Part shown: positions 34,681 through 43,311 of the stretch, piece after piece
Numbering within the stretch: position 1 is the stretch's first letter
How the letters are laid out: every line of letters begins with the position of its first letter
NCBI GenBank assembly: GCA_037445875.1
Contig: JBBIJR010000018.1
Coordinates: 1 to 49,847, forward strand
Source: JBBIJR01 sp037445875
GTDB lineage: Bacteria; CLD3; SB21
DNA: 49,847 nucleotides
Direction of reading: 5' to 3'
Program-made: the position numbers and the translations under genes
Notes under the pieces: generated by a model
The model's input: only the letters and a program-made list of their open reading frames with translations
The model's database searches: none
Told to the model about the DNA's origin: nothing

Positions 34681-35892
34681 ATGAACTTCACGAACATCCT
34701 GAAGATCGCCTACAATGCCCTCCGGCGAAACAAAATGCGGTCGGCCTTGACGATGCTGGGCATCGTGATCGGTGTGGGCTCGATCATCGCGATGGCGGGG
34801 GTCGGGGCCGGGGCACAACAGGAAATTGACAACCAGACCGCCGCATTCGGTACGAATATGATCACGATTCGGGCGGGGGGCGTGACCGCCGGGGGAATTC
34901 GGATCCGAAGCAACGCCCAACTGGAAGCATCCGACGGAGAATTGATCATCAAGCAATGCGACCTGGTCATCGCACAGACACCGGCCATTCGCACCGTGAC
35001 CAACGTGGTCGTGGCCGAACGCAGCTGGGGCAGCCAGGTCTTCGGCGTCAATACCAGCTTCTCGACCATCCGCAACTGGGGCCTCCTGCACGGCAGTATG
35101 TTCACCGACCAGGATTACCGCTCCGGCAACAAAGTATGCGTACTTGGTCACACGGTGGCAGACAATCTCTTCGGCGGTCAGGACCCGACAGGGGGGATCA
35201 TCCGCATCCAGAACATCCCGTTTCGAATTGCCGGCGTGCTGGAGCCCAAGGGACAGCTTGCCTCCGGCCAGGACCAGGACGACCTGATCATCATTCCGTA
35301 TACGACCTATCAGAAACGGATGATGGGCAACAAGGACCTCGACTATATCTACGTCTCGATTCGCACCGGCCAGGATATGCCGGAAGCTATCAAACAGATC
35401 CGGGAAATACTGCGCGAAGCCCATCGTATTCCGCCGTGGGGTGACGACGATTTCACCATTCGCACGCAGGAGCAGGTCAACGAGATTGCCAAATCCATCT
35501 CCCGGACCGTCTCTGTGCTCATGTTCATCGTGGCCTCGATCTCGCTCGTCGTCGGTGGAATCGGGATCATGAACATCATGTTGGTTTCGGTCACCGAGCG
35601 CACACGGGAAATCGGGATTCGCATGGCGATCGGGGCCACGGAGCGGCACATCCTGCTTCAGTTTCTGGTCGAAGCGATAGTTTTGTCTCTGATGGGGGGT
35701 GTGGCGGGGTTGATTCTCGGCGTGATCACGGGCCAGTTGGTGGAGTGGTTGACCACGTGGGCGGTAAGCATTACCCCCATGTCGGTGATCATTTCGATGG
35801 GCTTTGCGGCGTCCGTCGGGATCTTCTTTGGGTTCTATCCAGCACGCAAAGCGGCCTCGTTGAATCCGATCGAAGCACTGCGCTACGAATAG
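34681..35892 (+). CDS. MacB-type ABC transporter permease (FtsX fold)
   Basis: A 403-residue permease with the MacB topology: one N-terminal membrane helix (MRSALTMLGIVIGVGSIIAM AGVGAG), a large periplasmic domain (about 45-275), and three C-terminal helices in the FtsX domain (LMFIVASISLVVGGIGIMNI ML, SVTERTREIGIRMAIGATER, then ASVGIFFGFYPARKAASLNP). These transporters work by mechanotransmission, pushing periplasmic substrate through the adaptor and TolC duct. It is the last gene of the efflux operon and ends 12 bases before the convergent DUF444 gene. Confidence 0.93.
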   Translation: MNFTNILKIAYNALRRNKMRSALTMLGIVIGVGSIIAMAGVGAGAQQEIDNQTAAFGTNMITIRAGGVTAGGIRIRSNAQLEASDGELIIKQCDLVIAQTPAIRTVTNVVVAERSWGSQVFGVNTSFSTIRNWGLLHGSMFTDQDYRSGNKVCVLGHTVADNLFGGQDPTGGIIRIQNIPFRIAGVLEPKGQLASGQDQDDLIIIPYTTYQKRMMGNKDLDYIYVSIRTGQDMPEAIKQIREILREAHRIPPWGDDDFTIRTQEQVNEIAKSISRTVSVLMFIVASISLVVGGIGIMNIMLVSVTERTREIGIRMAIGATERHILLQFLVEAIVLSLMGGVAGLILGVITGQLVEWLTTWAVSITPMSVIISMGFAASVGIFFGFYPARKAASLNPIEALRYE

Positions 35893-35904
35893 ATGCCCTG
35901 CCCG

Positions 35905-37011
35905 TCAGCGGCCCTTCCCCAGGAATGTCTTGATGGAATCGTAGATCTGTTCCCGGCTCGAGATCTGGGACGTGAGCACCCGCTCGTCCTCCTTGAAATG
36001 CTCGCCGAGATCTCTCAAAAATTGTCCGCTCCCGTAGGGGCTTTCCACCTGCCCGTAACAGAACATATTCACTTTGGCCAGGACCTCATGGCGCAGCAGT
36101 TCCAGGCACTCCAGCGAGTCCTCCCGCGACCAGTTGTCGCCGTCCGAAAAATGGAAAGGATAGATATTCCAATCATACGGGGAATAGTCGCGGTCGATGA
36201 TATCGCGGCATAATTTGTAGGCGCTGGAGATCATCGTGCCCCCGCTCTCCCGCGTATGGAAAAACGTATCCTGGTCGACTTCACGAGCGGCTGCGTCATG
36301 AATGATGTACCGTGATTCGATGCCTTTGTACTGGCTTCGAAGCCAGGTATCGATCCAGAACGACTCGATCCGGACGATCTCTTTCTGTTCCTCCCACATG
36401 CTGCCCGAGACGTCCATCATGTAGATGATCACGGCGTTGCTGTGCGGTATATGGAATTGTTTCCACGAGCGGTATCGGCGGTCCTCTCGCACCGGAATCA
36501 CGAGGGGATCGTCGGGATCGTAGTTGTTGCTGGCGATCTGGCGTCGGAGGGCCTGCCGGAACGTGCGCTTGAAGTGCCGCAGACTCTCCGGTCCCGTCCG
36601 GCGGATGGCCGAATACCGGTCGCGCGTCGATTCGATGGTCTTCTTGCCTTTCGGTTGAATGCGAGGGAGTTCCAGTTCTTCCCCGAGCATCCGGGCCAGC
36701 TCCTGGAGGCTGACATCAACCTCCAGGATGTGTTCACCCTCGACGTTGCCAGCTTGACCGGTGCTCGGATCGGAGCCCTCGCCTCCGAGCGGCGTTCCCT
36801 TGTCTCCATCTCCCTGGCCGACTCCGCCGGTCTGCTTCATACCGTAGCGGAAGTGCGGAATATCGATCTGCGGCAGGGGAATGCTGACGAAGTCTTTGCC
36901 TTTCTTGCCGAGGAGTTCCCCGTGCGTCAGGTACTTCCGGAGGTTCTGCTTGATCTTGCCGGTTACGATCTGTTTAAAGCGGCTGTGGTCGACCTGAATA
37001 TTAAGTGTCAA
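35905..37011 (-). CDS. DUF444 (YeaH/YhbH family) VWA-like protein
   Basis: A 368-residue cytoplasmic protein of the YeaH/YhbH family. The N-terminus (IQVDHSRFKQIVTGKIKQNL) and the Gly-rich stretch near 65-85 are typical. A von Willebrand A fold begins at AVIIYMMDVSGSMWEEQKEI, with the DxSGS metal site, and later HFSDGDNWSRED. The family is nearly always encoded with the PrkA kinase, as here (15-base gap), and often with SpoVR, which is not in this window. The trio is linked to stress and starvation responses, but the molecular role of DUF444 proteins is unclear. Confidence 0.93.
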   Translation of the reverse strand: MTLNIQVDHSRFKQIVTGKIKQNLRKYLTHGELLGKKGKDFVSIPLPQIDIPHFRYGMKQTGGVGQGDGDKGTPLGGEGSDPSTGQAGNVEGEHILEVDVSLQELARMLGEELELPRIQPKGKKTIESTRDRYSAIRRTGPESLRHFKRTFRQALRRQIASNNYDPDDPLVIPVREDRRYRSWKQFHIPHSNAVIIYMMDVSGSMWEEQKEIVRIESFWIDTWLRSQYKGIESRYIIHDAAAREVDQDTFFHTRESGGTMISSAYKLCRDIIDRDYSPYDWNIYPFHFSDGDNWSREDSLECLELLRHEVLAKVNMFCYGQVESPYGSGQFLRDLGEHFKEDERVLTSQISSREQIYDSIKTFLGKGR

Positions 37012-37026
37012 CAGAAAACACCTCGG

Positions 37027-39096
37027 CTATTTCTGGGATTTGATGTCGCCGCGTGCGAAAATACTGGCGACGTACTGCAGGACGTCCGTCGCGCTGACTT
37101 CATCGTACCCGTAGTTATTGATGAGCCGCGCCTTGACGACATCGATCTTTTCTTGTGTCTCTTTGTCCATGATGTTGCTGACCAGGCTGGTGAGCTTGAT
37201 GCTGTCCTTCTGATCTTCGAACAGCTTCAGTTCCAGGGCCTTGTTCAGCCGTTCGTTCGTCTTGTAATCGAACGTCTTGCCGTCCACCGCGAGGGCTCCG
37301 ATGTAGTTCATAATTTCCCTGCGGAAATCGTCTTTGCGGCTCTCGGGAATCTCGATCTTTTCCTCGATGGACCGCATGAGCCGCTCGTCCGGGGCCTCGT
37401 ATTCGCCGGTAAATTTGTTCTTCACTTTTTCCCCCTGCGTGTAGGCTTTGACGTTGTCGATGTAGTTTCCGCAAAGACGTTTCAGGGCGTCCTCATCGGC
37501 GGAGATGGCCCGCTGTACTTCGTTCTTCACAATGTCCTCGTATTCCTGCTTCACCACATTCAACAGTTCGCGGTACCGTTTGCGCTGATCTTCGCTCGTG
37601 ATCAGCGAATGATGCTTCAACCCGCCCTCGAGTTCCTTGAGCACCATGAAGGGATTGACCGAAGGTCCCAGCCGGTCGTTCACCAGGCAGTTCGAGATCT
37701 TGTCCTGAATGTAACGCGGACTGATACCCTCCATGGCCTCGCGCCGTGCGGACTTCCGAAGTTCTTTGATGTTCTCGTCCGTGAAACCCGGGATGGACTT
37801 GCCGTCGTACAGTTTGAGTTTCTGGATCAGAGTGAGGTTCGGCTTGCCCGGTTCTTCCAGTCGGGTCAACACGGCCCACATGGCGGCCATCTCCAGAGTG
37901 TGCGGCGCAATGTGCTTGCCTCGGACCTTCTCCGGATTGTAGTCCTTGCGATAGATGCGGATCTCATGAGACAGCTTGGTGATGTACGGAATGTCGATCT
38001 TGATCGTCCGGTCGCGCAGCGCCTCCATAAACTCGTTGTTCTGGAGCTTTTTGTACTCCGGCTCATTCGTGTGTCCAAGAATGACTTCGTCAATGTCGAT
38101 CTGGGCGAATTTCTTGGGCTTGATTTTGTGTTCCTGGGACGCCCCGAGCAGGTCGTAGAGGAAGGCGACGTCGAGTTTGAGAATTTCGATGAATTCGACA
38201 ATCCCGCGGTTGGCGATGTTGAGTTCACCGTCGAAGTTGAAAGCCCGCGGATCGGAATCGGCGCCGTACTCGGCGATCTTGCGAAAATTGATGTCCCCGG
38301 TGAGTTCGGTCGAATCCTGGTTCTTCTCGTCCTTCGGCTGAAAGGTCCCGACGCCTATGCGGTCCTTCTCGGACATGATCAGCCGGTGCACCCGGACGTG
38401 CTTGATGACCGATTCCCAGTCGCCGTGGTTTCTCTTGAGGTACTTGTTGAATTCAAAACGGCAGACCGGGCACAAGTCGCCCTCAATCGTGACGTATCCG
38501 CTGGTGCCCTGATTGTTCTCGTTGATCATGCGTTCGACGTCCGGCCGCAGTTCCAGCGGAATCAGATGCAGCGGCTCCTCATGCATGGGACAGCGGATCG
38601 TCTCGCCGTTGTCGTCGACCCACATGTAGCTGTACAGCGCGCCTCCGGGCGTTCGCGCGTAGTGCTCCAGTCCTTTTTTCAACAGTCGCGCGATCGTACT
38701 TTTGGCGCTGCCGACGGGGCCGTGCAGGAGGATGACGCGCTTCTCGGAACCGTATCGATGGGCGGCCGACTTGAAGACGTTGACCAGTTTCATCAACGAG
38801 ATGTCGAGGCCGTAAACCGCGTCCTTACCCTTGTCGATGGGATCATCGAAAAAATGATAATGGGTGATCTTTTTCTTGTTGTCCAGGAACTCCTCCGAAC
38901 CGTGCGAAAGGATCATGTCGTACACCCGCTGAAAGGCCGACCGGGCCACCTGGGGCTGGCGGGTCGCAATATCCAGATAGTCTGCGTAACTTCCCTCCCA
39001 GTGCAGATCCTGGTAGGCCGAAGCATCGTGCTTGCTTTGGATAGCCTTGATGATGTAATCGGCCGTCTTGCGGGTAGAAGTTACTTCCGTGCTCAT
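37027..39096 (-). CDS. prkA: PrkA-family AAA+ serine protein kinase
   Basis: A 689-residue protein with the PrkA layout: an N-terminal AAA+-like region with Walker A GPVGSAKST (126-134), the zinc-ribbon-like CPMHEEPLHLIP and GDLCPVCRFEFNKYL, and a C-terminal PrkA domain (about 400-689). PrkA homologues were described as serine kinases and as ATP-dependent proteases acting in starvation, sporulation or nitrogen stress. The start is ATG 39096, five bases after GGGAG; a start at 39132 has no support. It precedes the DUF444 gene by 15 bases, and the two are surely one operon. Confidence 0.95.
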   Translation of the reverse strand: MSTEVTSTRKTADYIIKAIQSKHDASAYQDLHWEGSYADYLDIATRQPQVARSAFQRVYDMILSHGSEEFLDNKKKITHYHFFDDPIDKGKDAVYGLDISLMKLVNVFKSAAHRYGSEKRVILLHGPVGSAKSTIARLLKKGLEHYARTPGGALYSYMWVDDNGETIRCPMHEEPLHLIPLELRPDVERMINENNQGTSGYVTIEGDLCPVCRFEFNKYLKRNHGDWESVIKHVRVHRLIMSEKDRIGVGTFQPKDEKNQDSTELTGDINFRKIAEYGADSDPRAFNFDGELNIANRGIVEFIEILKLDVAFLYDLLGASQEHKIKPKKFAQIDIDEVILGHTNEPEYKKLQNNEFMEALRDRTIKIDIPYITKLSHEIRIYRKDYNPEKVRGKHIAPHTLEMAAMWAVLTRLEEPGKPNLTLIQKLKLYDGKSIPGFTDENIKELRKSARREAMEGISPRYIQDKISNCLVNDRLGPSVNPFMVLKELEGGLKHHSLITSEDQRKRYRELLNVVKQEYEDIVKNEVQRAISADEDALKRLCGNYIDNVKAYTQGEKVKNKFTGEYEAPDERLMRSIEEKIEIPESRKDDFRREIMNYIGALAVDGKTFDYKTNERLNKALELKLFEDQKDSIKLTSLVSNIMDKETQEKIDVVKARLINNYGYDEVSATDVLQYVASIFARGDIKSQK

Positions 39097-39168
39097 GAAT
39101 GCTCCCTTCCTTGCGTGAGATCGTTCTCGCACGTCCGCACCGCGAACGACGAAAGGATCCGTGCCATT

Positions 39169-39199
39169 AAAGATATCGATAGTGACTACTGGTTCACAA
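39169..39199 (-). promoter_or_regulatory. possible promoter of the prkA-DUF444 operon
   Basis: Minus strand TTG-N21-TATCTTT. Both spacer and -7 element deviate slightly from the consensus, so this is weaker than the others. The leader would be about 65 bases. Confidence 0.35.
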
Positions 39200-39257
39200 G
39201 CGTTCTTTTGATAATCGTGCTTCAGGCTTACGTGAGTACAACGATACCCGCAGGAAC

Positions 39258-41204
39258 TTATTTCTGTTCATACGGTTCAAGCCTCATCGTTGCTGCGCTT
39301 TGCACACGGTGCAAACTTAATAGGTCCGTAACGCTGACAAGGAGATCGTACACTCCCGCCCTGAGGTCTCGCAGGTCGACACCATAGCTGCATCGGTCAT
39401 CCCGCGCCGTGGACTCCATGTCAAACACGGAGGTCACACGATAGGCCTCTCCGCCGCTGTTCCAGGGCGGCAGGATCGCGCGAAGACCTAAACGGCGGCG
39501 TTCGCGGATCGTCGTTTCCACGCGATAGCGGCCTCTGCCAGCATCGTTCAACAATAGATGGTACAGCTCAAAATACAGGTAAATCCGGTCCGACGTCCGC
39601 ATGGTCGAGTCCAGGAACGGCTGCAGTCCGATGGAGCCGTCTTGCGAGGACAGGATCAAGTCGCTCATCATGAGCGTATCGCCACGGAAGTCCCTCAGAG
39701 TGATCGGCTGCCGCACCGCGCCCACCAGCCGATGAGTCCGGCCCATCAGCTCGACGGCAAACTGCTCGATGGGCCCGTCTTCCGGGTCAAACGATAGGGT
39801 GATGGAACCCGCAACGAATCGGTCGTCGGAAGCCCTCCACGGCAAGGAGATCCGCTGTTCGCAGGCGGCCCGACCGTTGCGCACCAGGAACAGACCTCCG
39901 TCGTACGTTTCGTTCTCGGGCCACGAGGCGCCGACCTGCCGGTCTCCTCGGAAATAGGCGCGAAGCTCCGTCAAACCGTTCGCGCCGCGGAACTGGTAGA
40001 TCGCGGCCTGTACGGCCAGTCGGCGGAAGGTCGGCCATGTAAATCGTCCCGAAGACGTCCGAAACAACGACTCTTCTTCGAGAACGGATTGATTATCCAA
40101 CAGGTGCCTTCCCGATGCATATTCATCGCGAAAAACGAGAACGGTTTTGCCGTATGACCAGACTTGCGCGCCCCCCAGCAAACCCACATCCGGACTTACG
40201 GAATAGAAATAGTCCGGCTTGCCGTAGCGAATCCACGTTCGGCCGCGCTCAGTCGTGTGTCCCGCGTCGTCTCCGTTCTCTGGAGCAAATCGAAGGTTGG
40301 CGTACGTGACGCGGTTGAAATGTTCGAGCCTGCGCTCATCGGTTGCGGTCAGAAGCAGAGGATCCTGACCGACGGGGAACGAATCGGACGATACATGCCG
40401 ATCTGGATCGGAGAAGAGGGGACCGACCGAACGATAGGTGGCCAGAACCTCACTATCCATTCCTTGAAATGCCCGCAGGTAGAGCTCCTCGGCTTTCTGG
40501 AAGTTGCCCTTGTGGAAGGCCGCGTACGCCGCATACGCCAACAGCTCCGTGTCCCCTGGGTTTCGTCGCAGGCCTTGTTCCATCAATTCAGCCATCCTAT
40601 CGTATCTTTCGATTTCCATGTAGAGGAGGCCGAGCCGCATCCGTGCGTCCCGATGACCCGGATCGAGGCTGAGCGCGCGCTCGTAGCTTGCGGCGGACTC
40701 CAACAGGTCTCTGGTCCCGTACTCCGTCAGCGACAACCGGTGGGTCCCGGAGCCGAGCGCCTCAACCTCGGCCACCATGTCTTTATATTTGAAAGCCGAC
40801 CGCTCTTTGATCTTACCCCGGAGAAACCAGAAATCGGCCGCCAGCCCGGGCGACCGTCGTCCAAGCGGACCGGCCGTGACCCGATCGCACATCTCCAGGG
40901 CCGCAGCGTACGCCTTCCGCGCGTACAGCACTCTGGCGAGTACCAATTCCAGCTCGGGCTCTTCTGGACGCAGACGGAGCGCTTCTTCGAGACAGTTCTG
41001 TGCCTTAACTCGAGAGCGGACTGTCCGCTTATTCAGATAATACTCGGCCAGGCGACAACGCGCCGTCACATAAAACGCCGAACCGGGTTCGACCTTTTTC
41101 CATGCGGTGGCCATCGAATCGGCGTCGGTTGCAGCGAGTCCGGAGCCGCTCTCCGTCGGACCGTGAACGGCGGCGACAAACCATACCGATAGGAGCAACA
41201 ACAT
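39258..41204 (-). CDS. TPR protein with GWxTD-like domain
   Basis: A 648-residue exported protein. The short hydrophobic N-terminus (LLLLSVWFVAAVHG) is a probable signal. TPR-like helices cover about 45-250 (QNCLEEALRLRPEEPELEL, AASYERALSLDPGHRDARMR, GNFQKAEELYLRAF). The following domain resembles GWxTD proteins: ERRLEHFNRVTYANLRF, then GHTTERGRTWIRYGKPDYFY, where the usual G-W-x-T-D-R-G-R is G-H-T-T-E-R-G-R. Beta-rich sequence runs to the end. GWxTD proteins are common in FCB and Acidobacteriota and of unknown function. It is transcribed alone: a terminator separates it from the desaturase upstream, and prkA lies 161 bases downstream. Confidence 0.75.
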   Translation of the reverse strand: MLLLLSVWFVAAVHGPTESGSGLAATDADSMATAWKKVEPGSAFYVTARCRLAEYYLNKRTVRSRVKAQNCLEEALRLRPEEPELELVLARVLYARKAYAAALEMCDRVTAGPLGRRSPGLAADFWFLRGKIKERSAFKYKDMVAEVEALGSGTHRLSLTEYGTRDLLESAASYERALSLDPGHRDARMRLGLLYMEIERYDRMAELMEQGLRRNPGDTELLAYAAYAAFHKGNFQKAEELYLRAFQGMDSEVLATYRSVGPLFSDPDRHVSSDSFPVGQDPLLLTATDERRLEHFNRVTYANLRFAPENGDDAGHTTERGRTWIRYGKPDYFYSVSPDVGLLGGAQVWSYGKTVLVFRDEYASGRHLLDNQSVLEEESLFRTSSGRFTWPTFRRLAVQAAIYQFRGANGLTELRAYFRGDRQVGASWPENETYDGGLFLVRNGRAACEQRISLPWRASDDRFVAGSITLSFDPEDGPIEQFAVELMGRTHRLVGAVRQPITLRDFRGDTLMMSDLILSSQDGSIGLQPFLDSTMRTSDRIYLYFELYHLLLNDAGRGRYRVETTIRERRRLGLRAILPPWNSGGEAYRVTSVFDMESTARDDRCSYGVDLRDLRAGVYDLLVSVTDLLSLHRVQSAATMRLEPYEQK

Positions 41205-41307
41205 TCTTGGGCCTTGCGACGTGCCTGTGCATCATCGCGGCAGAACTGAACCCGAATGCATCGATTTTCCCTGAACGATAGGAGCCGGAATGCAGAGGCA
41301 ACAAAAA

Positions 41308-41330
41308 AGCGAAGACTACGCCGCTTCGCT
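41308..41330 (-). terminator. intrinsic terminator downstream of the desaturase
   Basis: On the minus strand AGCGAAG and CTTCGCT form a 7-bp stem around a 9-base loop, followed by a T-run (the As at 41303-41308). It lies about 150 bases past the desaturase stop and about 100 bases before the GWxTD-type gene. Confidence 0.7.
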
Positions 41331-41477
41331 GCAAATGGAAAGGAACAAATCCTGCATCAATATATCATTGACCCAAAGGAAAGTCAAGCGGTGCCCTTCC
41401 ATCCCCGCGTGGCTCTCAACCCCGCCCTGCGAAGTCCGGCGACGGGCCCCACGAGCGGAGGGAACAAGAACCGCACC

Positions 41478-42212
41478 CTATACGGCGGAACGGCGTGTCC
41501 GGACGATCCGGAACCAACCCATTATCCGTATGAGCCCGTACACAGGATCGAACTCAAACCACCGAACCGCGAAATTCAGGCGATTCGGCAGGCCATGGTG
41601 ATTATTCTGGAACAATTCGCCGAGCATCAGGAAATCCCAGAAGAGGGTGTTTCGTGAGTGATCGTCGTTGTCAAAGTTGGCATAGCCGTACTTATGACCG
41701 CACCAGTTCACAATGGCCCCGTGAATCGGGCCCATGAGGAAATGCATGGGAAGCAACAGAAACATCCATGTGTGGGTCGCAAAGGCGGCATAGAATGCTG
41801 TGTACGACAGACCCCATGCAATGCGCATGGGCCAGGAACTTCCCAGAAGGTCCAGGAAACGCCATTCAGGAATCTGCGAGACCATGTCCCGGTCCACCAC
41901 AAGCGTTCCTTTGACGAGTCCGTGATAGATTCGATAAGTCGTATGCATCATCTCAAACACATGATGATTATGCTGGGGCGAGTGGGGATCCTTTTCTGTA
42001 TCGCTAAAAGCGTGATGCATTCGGTGCAGCAACGCGTATGCCCTCGGGATGAGAAATGAAGACCCCTGCGTGACAAACGTGAGGAGGTAGAAAGCCCGTT
42101 CCCAGAAGCGGGACATCGTGAACATTTTATGGGCCGCGTATCGGTGCAGGAAGAACGTCTGGCAGAACAGAGATAAAAACCAGTGCCCGGTGATGAAGAC
42201 TGCAATGGCCAT
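41478..42212 (-). CDS. acyl-CoA/fatty-acid desaturase
   Basis: A 244-residue integral-membrane di-iron desaturase. The three His boxes are HRYAAH, HRMHH and NNHHG (in LMLGELFQNNHHGLPNRLNF), and GHKYGYANFDNDDHSRN carries the additional His. Membrane spans are predicted around residues 1-18, 35-55, 115-150. It introduces a double bond, probably delta-9, into saturated acyl chains to keep membranes fluid. The start at 42212 is preferred because GGAG lies eight bases upstream; in-frame ATGs farther out (42245, 42284) would add a basic, unconserved N-terminus. Confidence 0.93.
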   Translation of the reverse strand: MAIAVFITGHWFLSLFCQTFFLHRYAAHKMFTMSRFWERAFYLLTFVTQGSSFLIPRAYALLHRMHHAFSDTEKDPHSPQHNHHVFEMMHTTYRIYHGLVKGTLVVDRDMVSQIPEWRFLDLLGSSWPMRIAWGLSYTAFYAAFATHTWMFLLLPMHFLMGPIHGAIVNWCGHKYGYANFDNDDHSRNTLFWDFLMLGELFQNNHHGLPNRLNFAVRWFEFDPVYGLIRIMGWFRIVRTRRSAV

Positions 42213-42324
42213 TGGCCTGACTCCTTTCAGTGCCGTCCGGATCATACCGGCGCGGCGCGTGGGTATCGGTTCAAGGATGCACACAACGGATCGGGCTGCA
42301 GGCGATTGGGGTACCGCGGTTTGT

Positions 42325-42354
42325 TTGCAGCTCTGGGGAATATTGCTTACCTTG
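42325..42354 (+). promoter_or_regulatory. promoter of the 67-aa membrane protein gene
   Basis: TTG-N20-TACCTTG, an exact match ending 30 bases before the ATG at 42384. This is the best evidence that the short gene is real. Confidence 0.6.
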
Positions 42355-42383
42355 TAGCGAAAATTCCAGGCAAGCGAAACAGC

Positions 42384-42587
42384 ATGAGATTCACCAAAAA
42401 ATTCTTTGTTGGCCTCGTATCTTCCTTCGTCGGCCTGCTGTCGGCCTTCGACATGCTCAACGATTATCGAAATCTGCCCATCTTGATCTTCTGGGTCTCC
42501 ATGTCCGCAGCCCTCGCCGGGCTCGTGCTGATGTTCCGCGGTATTGAAGCGACCCGTGAGCGGGATCAGGACGCAGGTGCAGAGTAG
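42384..42587 (+). CDS. small two-helix membrane protein
   Basis: A 67-residue protein, unrecognised. Two hydrophobic helices (about 7-23, FFVGLVSSFVGLLSAF, and 31-52, LPILIFWVSMSAALAGLVLM) are joined by a short DMLNDYRN turn and flanked by basic residues and a charged tail. The ribosome-binding site is weak, but a consensus promoter precedes it. Its last 22 bases overlap the 3' end of convergent yggX. No function can be assigned. Confidence 0.6.
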   Translation: MRFTKKFFVGLVSSFVGLLSAFDMLNDYRNLPILIFWVSMSAALAGLVLMFRGIEATRERDQDAGAE

Positions 42588-42841
42588 TGGTCCGGTTTGG
42601 CGGGTTCTTTTCCCGAAAAGAGAAACTCGACGACCTGCTGCCGGAAGATCTCATCCGTGCGGGGATCCATGAGATTCAGACGATATTCGTTCATCACCAT
42701 TTTGAAGTGGTTCTCAAACATCTGCCACGCTTCTTTCGATACGTGGTCGTAGACCGACTTTCCCAGTTCACCGGGTATGGGCGGGCGGTCCAGACCTGGT
42801 AATTCCCGCCCCAGCTTTACACATTTGACCGTTCTTGACAT
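42566..42841 (-). CDS. yggX: Fe(2+)-trafficking / oxidative damage protection protein YggX
   Basis: A 91-residue protein of the YggX family. It contains the N-terminal RTVKCVKLGRELPGLDRPP with the conserved Cys7, then PGELGKSVYDHVSKEAWQMF and NEYRLNLMDP, all family hallmarks. YggX protects iron-sulphur enzymes and is linked to iron handling and repair. GAGGT precedes the ATG. Its upstream neighbour on the same strand is a decayed stretch, so it probably has its own promoter, which I could not identify. Confidence 0.93.
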   Translation of the reverse strand: MSRTVKCVKLGRELPGLDRPPIPGELGKSVYDHVSKEAWQMFENHFKMVMNEYRLNLMDPRTDEIFRQQVVEFLFSGKEPAKPDHYSAPAS

Positions 42842-42867
42842 CGGTTACCTCGCAGCGTGTGGGGTGC

Positions 42868-43115
42868 TCAGGATGTGCCTGTAGTCGGCGTCTCCTTGAG
42901 TCGACCTTCTGTAAGGGTAATCATTCTCTGTGGATAATACAAGATAGATGTTCGATGGAAACGAGGAGGAGTGTTTGTATGCGGAACGTGTCGACGATCC
43001 GTCCCATGAGGGTGCGTTCGGCATCCAGGTCGAGGGCGGACATGGATTCGTCAAGCACGAGCTCGGTGGGCTGACGAAGAAAGAGGCGCGCGAGCGCCGG
43101 TCGTTGTTTCTCACC
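42868..43115 (-). pseudogene. remnant of an ABC transporter ATPase C-terminal half
   Basis: Reading the minus strand from 43115 gives GEKQRPALARLFLRQP, then TELVLDESMSALDLDAERT and TLLLVSIEHLSCIIHRE, ending at a stop at 42921-42923. This is the signature motif, Walker B, D-loop and switch region of an ABC ATPase, most like the SbmA/YddA/ABCD type (GEKQR instead of GGQ). A one-base shift then continues as MITLTEGRLKETPTTGTS to a stop at 42868, as expected for the natural C-terminus. The Walker A half and the membrane domain are absent, so this is a fragment of a formerly complete transporter. Confidence 0.65.
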
Positions 43116-43311
43116 GTTCCATCACCTTCGCCACAAAGCGGCGTCGCAGCCGCAGCGTCACGCCGACCTTGTGATCGGGCAAGTACGGAATCGCCCAGGA
43201 TCAAGAAGACGTTCTTGGCAGCAAACGGCAACCACGTCAAGATGCACAGTCCGACGAGCGCCGGGATCGTCTGGCAGATCGGGCATCAAGTATTCCGCTT
43301 CGGGGTCATCT
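43116..43311 (-). other. decayed, unidentified coding remnant
   Basis: Directly upstream of the ABC remnant, one frame encodes a membrane-like stretch (TIPALVGLCILTWLPFAAKN VFLILGD) and another the basic tail PDHKVGVTLRLRRRFVAKVM, ending TGA at the ABC remnant's edge. A frameshift between them would join the two pieces. I cannot name the family. It may be the end of a different gene fused to the ABC fragment by deletion. Confidence 0.4.

Noticed and set aside
36442..39387. A 981-codon open frame on the plus strand opposite prkA and the DUF444 gene
   Set aside because: It is the antisense image of two clearly recognised genes; its translation has no domain-like features and such frames are common in GC-rich DNA.
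41256..41657. Plus-strand open frames between the GWxTD-type and desaturase genes
   Set aside because: They run into the antisense of the desaturase, have no ribosome-binding site, and their sequences look random.
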